64,000 nt of DNA from Alteribacter keqinensis (GTDB taxonomy: Bacteria; Bacillota; Bacilli; Bacillales; Salisediminibacteriaceae), in NCBI RefSeq assembly GCF_003710255.1, contig NZ_RHIB01000001.1, positions 434,001 to 498,000 on the forward strand. Direction: 5' to 3'. The notes beneath the pieces are model-generated. The model was not told the origin of the DNA, did no database searches, and worked only from the letters and a program-made list of their open reading frames with translations. Position numbers and translations under genes: made by a program. This document shows positions 25,118 to 31,672 of the stretch, piece by piece. The stretch's first letter is position 1, and each line of letters starts with the position of its first letter.

Positions 25118-26640
25118 TTTTGGAGCAAGAGCTTTTGCAGAAACTAACAGGTAAAAGAGGTGTGTTTTACGGAAGACATTCAACTGACAAACAAGATATA
25201 GCCTGGCAAATACAGTTGGTTGATAATTTCTTCGAGGAAGTTTTACATTCAAAGCCTATTGCTTATTATTCCGACGAAGCTGTCTCGGCTAGGAAAACAA
25301 AGTACAAGGACAGGGCTAAGTTGCAGCATTTAATCAAGGATTCTTCCCGTGGAGTTTTCGATTTTGTTGTGATTTCAAGCTATGATCGAATTGCCAGGAA
25401 CCCTATTGACCACTTAAAGCTCAGGGAGGCCTTAACTGAGAAGGGTATACCTGTCATAATCGCTACTACAAGAACTGAATATGGAAAAGAAGACTTCTTA
25501 ACCCGACTATTGTTTGACGGTATTTCCAAATATGAAGCAGATCAAACAGCTCAAAGAACGAGTGACAACATAAACACATTAGTATTCCAAGGGAAGTGGA
25601 AAGGAGGACGGACTCCTTTCGGCTATGTATACCATCGGGCTTCGAACACCCTGAAACCAGATCCAATAAGGCGCGAAAAAGTTAAAGAAATCTTTTCGAT
25701 GTATGAGAAAGGTCTAGGCTTTAAAGAAATTGCGAATGTTCTAAACGATGAAGAAAAGCTTGCTAAACCCTCTTGGTATAAAGAGAAGGTTAAAGGAATT
25801 ATTACAAACCCTATCTATGCAGGAGTATTGACTTTGTATCGAAGAGAAGGGAATTCTGGATATAGAATTAGAGATCGTTCAGAATGGGTTGAACACGAAG
25901 CTAAATGTATCACTTCTCCGATCATCTCGAAGCAGCAATGGGAGAATTGCTGGAAAATTTATTCAGAAAAAACAAAGATATACGGAAAGAAAAAGGAAAA
26001 TCAAGCTGCTGGGGGTACAACAAAACTTGATACACCATTTTTCCTGAAGAAGATATTGTATTGCACATGTGGCAAGATGATGAGATGGAGGAATTACACC
26101 AATCAAAAGAAGGTATACCAGGCCTACATTTGTGATGATTGTGACTACAGAGTACCTTGTGATCTTCTTCATAAGAAATTTGAACAGGAGTGGAATTACA
26201 GGGTTACGGATTCCTTGTTACAACTGATGAATGGGAAACGTAAAAAACTTGCAGAGAAAGAGCTATTAATATTGGAGGAGAGCATAAAAGATTGTGACGT
26301 AATGAAATTAGATCTAAAAAATGAACAAAATAACTTTATCGATAGGAAAAAAGCGTTGTTACGTAACAGTGGCGATAGCGATGAAGCATTTGTTTATGCA
26401 TTAGATCTTCTTATTAAGGATCGGGAAAAAAGAATTAGTGAAATAAATGACCAAAAGGACCTTTTGGAAATAAAAAAAAGTAAGGTGTCGGAATTTCTTG
26501 AAGCTTCTCCAGTGAATATTTCTTTGAATTTCAATGATTTTAGTCCCAGGGATAAAAACGAATTAATCAGACATTATGTTTTGAGTTGTAAGGTCAGCAG
26601 AGAAAGGGATCTTGAAATTACGTTTGTGAACCTGGAATAA
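25114..26640 (+). CDS. Serine recombinase 2 of a tandem pair
   Basis: 508 aa, start overlapping the end of recombinase 1 (ATGA), with GGGAG just upstream. The resolvase domain carries VFYGRHSTDKQD (nucleophilic Ser) and SSYDRIARNPIDHL. A recombinase domain with GGRTPFGYVYHRAS follows. A zinc ribbon is CTCGKMMRWR...CDDCDYRVPC, then a coiled coil and ISLNFNDFSPRDKNELIRHY at the end. Both active sites of the pair look intact, so the two may act as a heteromeric recombinase, like CcrA/CcrB of staphylococcal cassettes. They may belong to a second element nested within the sigK element. Confidence 0.87.
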   Translation: MILEQELLQKLTGKRGVFYGRHSTDKQDIAWQIQLVDNFFEEVLHSKPIAYYSDEAVSARKTKYKDRAKLQHLIKDSSRGVFDFVVISSYDRIARNPIDHLKLREALTEKGIPVIIATTRTEYGKEDFLTRLLFDGISKYEADQTAQRTSDNINTLVFQGKWKGGRTPFGYVYHRASNTLKPDPIRREKVKEIFSMYEKGLGFKEIANVLNDEEKLAKPSWYKEKVKGIITNPIYAGVLTLYRREGNSGYRIRDRSEWVEHEAKCITSPIISKQQWENCWKIYSEKTKIYGKKKENQAAGGTTKLDTPFFLKKILYCTCGKMMRWRNYTNQKKVYQAYICDDCDYRVPCDLLHKKFEQEWNYRVTDSLLQLMNGKRKKLAEKELLILEESIKDCDVMKLDLKNEQNNFIDRKKALLRNSGDSDEAFVYALDLLIKDREKRISEINDQKDLLEIKKSKVSEFLEASPVNISLNFNDFSPRDKNELIRHYVLSCKVSRERDLEITFVNLE

Positions 26641-26649
26641 ATTCTTATC

Positions 26650-26680
26650 GCGTGGTTGATACCCAGCCACGTTTTTTGCG
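26650..26680 (+). terminator. Terminator after the recombinase pair
   Basis: CGTGGTTG / CAGCCACG hairpin (one G-U pair) followed by TTTTTT. Confidence 0.85.
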
Positions 26681-27084
26681 TTTTCTATGGACAAGCATTC
26701 TAACCAAATTCTCTATATAAGTTTTTTCCACTCTTATCTTGAACCAAGGTAAAATTAAATTAATCAATTGTTTGTGTTGCTAAGCCCTCATTCTTGCTTC
26801 ATTGTGTTTGTGTGCAGCAAATGATTACGCGGCAAACACACAAGGAATGCATTTTTTAAAAACAATTTGTGCATTTGCGCGCGGTAAAAAATGTTTTAGT
26901 CTCTTTCCGAAAAGGTCTCATTAGAAGCTTAATTGTACAACCATTTTTTTGTTCCATCATTAATGGCATTAATTTACCTTCATCTTTATACACAGTAGAT
27001 CCACACGTAAAAGCGGACAAGTTGTCTAAGGAACCGCTATAAATCACCGTGTAAATAAGAAATGGTAGTTTGTCCTTTTTAGAG

Positions 27085-27131
27085 TATGCAATAGGGTAAC
27101 AGTAGGGATCCCAAATGTACCCTGTTGCATA
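27085..27131. repeat. 47-bp near-palindrome centred on GGGATCCC
   Basis: TATGCAATAGGGTA (27085-27098) and TACCCTGTTGCATA (27118-27131) match as inverted arms at 13 of 14 positions. GGGATCCC (27105-27112) sits at the exact centre. A third copy of the arm is at 27214. The layout is that of a site bound by a dimeric protein, such as a recombinase attachment site. Confidence 0.8.
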
Positions 27132-27213
27132 TTAGACACATCAATTGTCCCTCCGCTATTACGAGCCTTATGAACTATGTGAATAGTCTGTCTTATTGCT
27201 TTTGGACAACCAA

Positions 27214-27225
27214 TATGCAATAGGG
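27214..27225 (+). repeat. Third copy of TATGCAATAGGG
   Basis: TATGCAATAGGG is identical to the first 12 bases of the arm at 27085. Read on the other strand, its flank extends the match to the arm at 27118 (CCCTATTGCATATTGG against CCCTGTTGCATATTAG, 14 of 16). Confidence 0.75.
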
Positions 27226-27244
27226 CTAAGTTCTTTTAAAGTTC

Positions 27245-27302
27245 ACTTTTAACATTCACTTTTTAACATTACCCTTTTAATGTTAAAAGTTGAACATTAA
27301 AA
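27245..27302. promoter_or_regulatory. Cluster of TTTTAACATT repeats (operator or iteron-like)
   Basis: ACTTTTAACATT (27245-27256), ACTTTTTAACATT (27258-27270) and inverted AATGTTAAAAGT (27279-27290). An overlapping perfect inverted repeat is TTTTAATGTT (27275-27284) / AACATTAAAA (27293-27302). Five half-sites in 58 bp, about 140 bp upstream of a HTH gene. Confidence 0.7.
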
Positions 27303-27438
27303 GTAGCTAGTCCAAAATGTTGCAGCAACAAAATCAATGAACATAATAAGTTAGGAGAAAATCGGTAATATGCAGGCGATCAACACTGCGGTGAACCAGC
27401 ACTAGCATAGTCACTTGTATTCCACCATATAAGTAAAG

Positions 27439-28155
27439 GTGGAGGTGATTGTTATAAAAAGATATACAGTTCGTGAAGCAACAGAAATCTTAGCGAAGTA
27501 TTATATCTATGTTACACCTGAAAAGCTCACTAGAATGATACGCGATGAGGAGATTTATGGTTTTAGAACAGAAAATCGTAAAGACGGGTACCGTATTTTT
27601 GAAGATGATTTATATGATTATGTTGATAATCTTCGGCCAGGACTAAGGACCATATTCGAGGTGTACGAAAAATCAAAGGATGTTAACTTGCAGGGCAATA
27701 ATTCAAATGGTGTTAAGCAAAGTTCGGATCGGGAATTAATCAGTGTTTTTATTGAATTAAAAAAAGCTTTGCAAGAACAACCTCAAATGATCTCAGAAGC
27801 AATCACTAGCTCGTTAAATAAGACTTTAGAATTACAAATAACATCGAACAAGGCGGAAGAAAAGAAAAATAAATCACGAAACAACCTTGTTACTAAGTAC
27901 CCCAAAAAAGATTTCATTGGAGAATGCAAAAAAAAACTAGGCAATGATGAGTATGATTATGAAAATTGGTATGAGCAGCTACTTGGTGAGAAAAAGTTAG
28001 CCCAAAAATTTCTCGATAAAGAAAGTTTTAAAATGATAATTAATAATGTTGAACACGAAATATTACCTCAGAATATTACAAGTATTAAACAGTTGGTGGT
28101 TGCAATTGAGAAATCAATTTTGGATAATCAACGTGTGAAGTTATTTGAAGAGTAA
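27439..28155 (+). CDS. MerR/excisionase-like HTH protein of the element
   Basis: Up to 238 aa. The first ~65 residues look like a MerR/Xis-type winged helix (KRYTVREATEILAKYYIYVT, EKLTRMIRDEEIYGF, DGYRIFEDDLYDYVD). The middle is a variable linker and the C-terminal ~80 residues are helical and charged. The start is uncertain: GTG at 27439 and GTG at 27445 both lie in the GGTGGAGGTG purine tract, and no ATG is in a suitable place. Possible roles are regulator, excisionase or partition/replication protein. An AACATT repeat cluster upstream may be its binding site. The family was not recognised beyond the HTH. Confidence 0.65.
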   Translation: MEVIVIKRYTVREATEILAKYYIYVTPEKLTRMIRDEEIYGFRTENRKDGYRIFEDDLYDYVDNLRPGLRTIFEVYEKSKDVNLQGNNSNGVKQSSDRELISVFIELKKALQEQPQMISEAITSSLNKTLELQITSNKAEEKKNKSRNNLVTKYPKKDFIGECKKKLGNDEYDYENWYEQLLGEKKLAQKFLDKESFKMIINNVEHEILPQNITSIKQLVVAIEKSILDNQRVKLFEE

Positions 28156-28190
28156 TTTCGTATGTTGGAAGTATCAGGGAGGGAAATTGC

Positions 28191-28397
28191 TTGAGCTCAA
28201 CATTTGAAGTGAGTATACTTTCTCAGTTGAATCAGATAAAAAAAGAGATAGAGTGTCTAAATTATAATGTTGAAAGATTGTGTACAACTCTGGAAAATAA
28301 CAGCAAAGTTATACTAAAGGAAGAATTAGTGACACACCTCAAAACAATCTCTTGTCAGTTAGAAACTTTAGAGTGGATACAATTGGATTCAAAGTGA
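28191..28397 (+). CDS. Small coiled-coil protein downstream of the HTH gene
   Basis: 68 aa, TTG start shortly after AGGGAGGG. The sequence is almost all amphipathic helix (VSILSQLNQIKKEIECLNYN, then VERLCTTLE) and suits an oligomerising partner. It lies 35 bases after the HTH gene and is closed by a strong terminator, so the two genes form one operon. No recognised family. Confidence 0.55.
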   Translation: MSSTFEVSILSQLNQIKKEIECLNYNVERLCTTLENNSKVILKEELVTHLKTISCQLETLEWIQLDSK

Positions 28398-28409
28398 AAC
28401 AAATATAAA

Positions 28410-28442
28410 ATAATAACGCCAGCGGTTAGCTGGCGTTTTATT
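28410..28442. terminator. Bidirectional terminator
   Basis: ACGCCAGC / GCTGGCGT stem with a GGTTA loop and TTTATTTTAT tail, between two convergent genes; the minus-strand tail is A/T-rich too. Confidence 0.9.
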
Positions 28443-28724
28443 TTATCTAATGCCAAATAATTTATCTTGAACGTTCCTAACTATGTCTCTGACTTGAAAT
28501 GGATTTAGATTAAAGTGTTCTGCAGCCTTTTCAATAGGTGTTTTCTCTTCACTTTTTCTCAAGTATTCAGCTAAATCAGAGGATTCCTTTGCAGTTTTAA
28601 CATCAATACTAACTACATATTCATAAACTTCTCTTTCTTGGTTAGGAAGTTTTCTTATGTAATTCTGTCTCTCTAACTCATACACAAGATCTTCAAAGTC
28701 TGGTTCTTCATTAACTCTACTCAC
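28443..28724 (-). CDS. Hypothetical protein with a C-terminal HTH-like helix pair
   Basis: 93 aa from the GTG at 28724, which follows AGGAGG by 7 bases. An upstream frame to 28781 lacks a ribosome binding site. The C-terminus (PIEKAAEHFNLNPFQVRDIV) looks like a sigma-region-4 or resolvase-type helix-turn-helix. The N-terminal half is acidic and helical. It lies divergent from hsdM and might control it. No family assignment. Confidence 0.5.
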   Translation of the reverse strand: MSRVNEEPDFEDLVYELERQNYIRKLPNQEREVYEYVVSIDVKTAKESSDLAEYLRKSEEKTPIEKAAEHFNLNPFQVRDIVRNVQDKLFGIR

Positions 28725-28905
28725 TTTATTTCCTCCTCTTGAAAAGTAACAGACAACTACTTCCTTTATTTGGTTTAACACTTGAATTTATTATATACAT
28801 AGTCTTCTTATTTTTGTAGGGAAATCTTGTAATATCTAGTAACACTATGAGAGCTTTGTTATGATAATAACTAGGTTGAAAGTTATATAGGAGGAATATT
28901 AATAA

Positions 28906-30387
28906 ATGAAAAAGTTATCATTACAGCAATTAGAAGCTCATTTATGGGAATCGGCGAATATTTTACGGGGAAGCATTGATTCTTCAGATTATAAGAATTA
29001 CATATTTGGACTACTTTTCTTAAAACGATTAAACGACGTTTTTGTTGAAACGGCAGAAACGATTGAAGAGGAAGAGAACGATGATTACGGCTGGTATGAC
29101 CGTGACGAACACCAATTCTTTGTTCCAGAGCGTGCACGTTGGAAGAACATTCAGGCTGCAACGCAGGACATTGGTGATTATATCAATAAAGCCTTTGAAG
29201 CATTAGAAGAAGAAAACCCTTCTCTTCAAGGGGTTTTGGCGAATATAGACTTTAACGATAAAGGAAAGCTGCCTGATCGCCTTTTATTAAAGCTGGTGTT
29301 GCATTTCTCCGCAATCGATCTGAGAAACGAAAACCTTTCTGAACCTGATATGCTTGGACGAGCATATGAGTACTTGATTAAACAGTTTGCTGATGATGCA
29401 GGTAAAAAAGGTGGGGAGTTTTACACTCCGAGTAAAGTCGTAGAACTATTGGTTAAATTGCTTAAACCTGAAGAAGGTATGCGCGTTTGTGATCCAACTG
29501 TTGGATCAGGCGGTATGCTCATTCAATCGGTTGATTACATTAAGTCTCAAAACGGGAACCCGAGAAACCTAACCCTTCATGGGCAGGAGAGAAATTTAAA
29601 CACGTGGGCTATTTGTAAAATGAACCTCCTCCTCCATGGCATGAGTGATCATCGTTTGGAAAAAGGAGACACAATACGCGATCCTAAGTTACTTGAAGAC
29701 GGGGAACTTATTCTTTACGATCGTGTCATTGCCAACCCACCATTCAGCCTTAGTAATTGGGGACGAGAGGAAGCAGAGGGCGACGAGTTTGGCCGTTTTC
29801 GTTTTGGCGTTCCTCCGAAAGATAAAGGAGATTTGGCCTTTGTTCAGCACATGGTCGCTACACTCAATCACAAAGGTAAAGCTGGTGTGGTGATGCCTCA
29901 TGGGGTTCTCTTCCGTGGGGGAGCTGAAGGCAAGATCCGTCAAGGGCTTCTTGATAACGATTTAGTCGAAGCGGTGATCGGCCTCCCATCCAACTTGTTC
30001 TACGGTACGGGGATACCTGCGTGTATCCTGATTCTAAACCGTGATAAGGAAGACTCGAACAAGGAAAAAGTCTTCTTTATCCACGCAGCGGACTACTTTC
30101 AGGCAGGGAAGAACCAAAACACCCTAAGAGACGAAGATCTGGATAAGGTCGTATCAGCTTACGAAAAACGTGAAGATGCCGAGAACTATTCACGAGCTGT
30201 GAGTTTGGACGAAATCCAAGACAACGACCATAACCTCAATATCGCCCGTTACATCGATACAACGGAAGAAGAGAAGAAGATCGATGTACAAGAAGCGCTA
30301 GCGGACCTTAGGAAGTTGGAAGAAGAGCGAAATGAAGTTGAAAATAAGATGTACTGGTATTTGAAGGAGTTGGGCTATCGTGAATGA
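28906..30387 (+). CDS. hsdM: Type I restriction-modification system methyltransferase subunit HsdM
   Basis: 493 aa. N6-adenine methyltransferase subunit. The N-terminal HsdM domain (WESANILRGSIDSSDYKNYI) is followed by the SAM-binding motif I DPTVGSGGM (about residue 197) and the catalytic motif IV NPPFSLSNW (about 276). Ends in a coiled coil for HsdS contact. TAGGAGGAATATTAATAA precedes the ATG. It overlaps hsdS by 8 bases in a three-gene operon hsdM-hsdS-hsdR. Codon use is less AT-rich than its neighbours in the element, pointing to a separate origin. Confidence 0.95.
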   Translation: MKKLSLQQLEAHLWESANILRGSIDSSDYKNYIFGLLFLKRLNDVFVETAETIEEEENDDYGWYDRDEHQFFVPERARWKNIQAATQDIGDYINKAFEALEEENPSLQGVLANIDFNDKGKLPDRLLLKLVLHFSAIDLRNENLSEPDMLGRAYEYLIKQFADDAGKKGGEFYTPSKVVELLVKLLKPEEGMRVCDPTVGSGGMLIQSVDYIKSQNGNPRNLTLHGQERNLNTWAICKMNLLLHGMSDHRLEKGDTIRDPKLLEDGELILYDRVIANPPFSLSNWGREEAEGDEFGRFRFGVPPKDKGDLAFVQHMVATLNHKGKAGVVMPHGVLFRGGAEGKIRQGLLDNDLVEAVIGLPSNLFYGTGIPACILILNRDKEDSNKEKVFFIHAADYFQAGKNQNTLRDEDLDKVVSAYEKREDAENYSRAVSLDEIQDNDHNLNIARYIDTTEEEKKIDVQEALADLRKLEEERNEVENKMYWYLKELGYRE

Positions 30388-31672
30388 ATCTGCAAAGATA
30401 AAAAAAGCTAAAGCTTTTATTGGTAGCTTCCCTGAAGATTGGAATGTATATTCTTTAGATGAACTGCTAGAAACAATTAGAAACGGTACTTCAGAAAGGC
30501 AAAATCAAAACAATAGAGGCTTACCAGTTACCAGAATAGAGACAATAGCCAATGGCAGTATCAACTTTAAAAAAGTAGGTTACATTGATTCAGAAAAAGA
30601 CTTGTCGAATTATAAATTAAGAATAGGGGATATACTTTTTAGTAACATAAATAGCGTAAAACATATTGGTAAAGTTGCTAAGTTTAATGGTGAAAGAAAT
30701 TTGTACCATGGTATGAACCTACTATTACTAAGACCGAACGAATTGGTGAATCCAGATTACCTATTTAAAATTATGAGCTCAAGCACTGTAAAAAAATACT
30801 ATGAATCTAATGCAAAGCAAGCCGTCAATCAAGCTAGTGTAAATCAATCCGATGTAATGAGTTTTATTAATGCATATCCTCCCCTAAAAGAACAACAAAA
30901 AATCGCAGCCATACTCACCTCCGTTGATGAAGCCATAGAAAAAACCGAAGCGATCATCGAGCAAACGGAAAAGGTAAAAAAGGGGCTCATGCAACAGCTT
31001 CTTACTAAGGGGATTGGGCATACAAAATTTAAGAAAACAGAAATAGGAGAAATTCCTGAAAAATGGGAGATTAAACAACTTAAAGACCTATCACATAAAA
31101 TTCAAGATGGGACTCATTTTTCACCCAAAACTAAAGAAAAAGGTTCTCTTTATATAACTTCTAAGAATATAAGGCCTTTTAGGTTTGATTTGACGGATGT
31201 CAAATATATATCTTTAGAGGATCATAAAAAAATCTATAAACGTTGTGACGTTAAAGAGGGTGACGTTCTCCTTGTAAAAGATGGAGTGAATACTGGAAAC
31301 ACAGTTGTAAATACGATTAAGGAAGAGGTTAGTTTATTATCAAGTGTTTGTTTAATTAGATGCAATGAACAGATGAGCAACCTGTTTTTATGCCAATACT
31401 TAAACTCGAGTATCTTGAGACAGTTAATTCTAAAACAGCTTACTGGAAACGCAATCAAAAGGCTAACCTTAACAACAATTAATGCTTTAAGGGTTCCTGT
31501 ACCCCCTAGAGAAGAACAAGATAAAATCAATAATAAGCTATCTTCTTTGGATAGTAAGGTGGAATTAGAAAAGAAGCAGCTCTATAAACTGAGAGTGATA
31601 AAGCGAGGTCTTATGCAGGTTCTCCTAACAGGAAAGGTCCGTGTAAAAGTCGACGGGGAGGTGCCGTCGTGA
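30380..31672 (+). CDS. hsdS: Type I restriction-modification specificity subunit HsdS
   Basis: 430 aa, GTG start overlapping the hsdM end. Two target recognition domains: TRD1 about residues 15-165 and TRD2 about 225-395. The central conserved spacer has PPLKEQQKIAAILTSVDEAI and the distal one PPREEQDKINNKLSSLDSKV. The TRDs are more AT-rich than hsdM or hsdR, as expected for a part that is exchanged by recombination. It sets the bipartite DNA target, which cannot be predicted by eye. Its stop overlaps the hsdR start (GTGA). Confidence 0.94.
   Translation: MNESAKIKKAKAFIGSFPEDWNVYSLDELLETIRNGTSERQNQNNRGLPVTRIETIANGSINFKKVGYIDSEKDLSNYKLRIGDILFSNINSVKHIGKVAKFNGERNLYHGMNLLLLRPNELVNPDYLFKIMSSSTVKKYYESNAKQAVNQASVNQSDVMSFINAYPPLKEQQKIAAILTSVDEAIEKTEAIIEQTEKVKKGLMQQLLTKGIGHTKFKKTEIGEIPEKWEIKQLKDLSHKIQDGTHFSPKTKEKGSLYITSKNIRPFRFDLTDVKYISLEDHKKIYKRCDVKEGDVLLVKDGVNTGNTVVNTIKEEVSLLSSVCLIRCNEQMSNLFLCQYLNSSILRQLILKQLTGNAIKRLTLTTINALRVPVPPREEQDKINNKLSSLDSKVELEKKQLYKLRVIKRGLMQVLLTGKVRVKVDGEVPS

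Larger units (their letters stand above)
26681..27438. other. Repeat-rich noncoding region of the element
   Basis: About 760 bases without a supported gene. It contains an imperfect inverted repeat of GTGTTTGTGTG / CAAACACACAA type around 26798-26842, a 47-bp near-palindrome (27085-27131), a third copy of its TATGCAATAGGG arm (27214-27225) and a cluster of AACATT/AATGTT repeats (27245-27302). It resembles a recombination, transfer or control region rather than decayed coding DNA. Confidence 0.6.

Noticed and set aside
26856-27047. 63-codon minus-strand frame in the element's noncoding region
   Set aside because: No ribosome binding site, no pattern, and it lies within repeat-rich DNA.
27245-27302. 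Considered as a CRISPR-like or tandem repeat array
   Set aside because: Repeats are 10-13 bp, overlapping and partly inverted, with no regular spacers; they fit protein binding sites.
27370-27405. Possible 11-residue leader peptide (MQAINTAVNQH) before the HTH gene
   Set aside because: AGGAG is upstream, but such a short frame is expected by chance and no attenuator structure follows it clearly.
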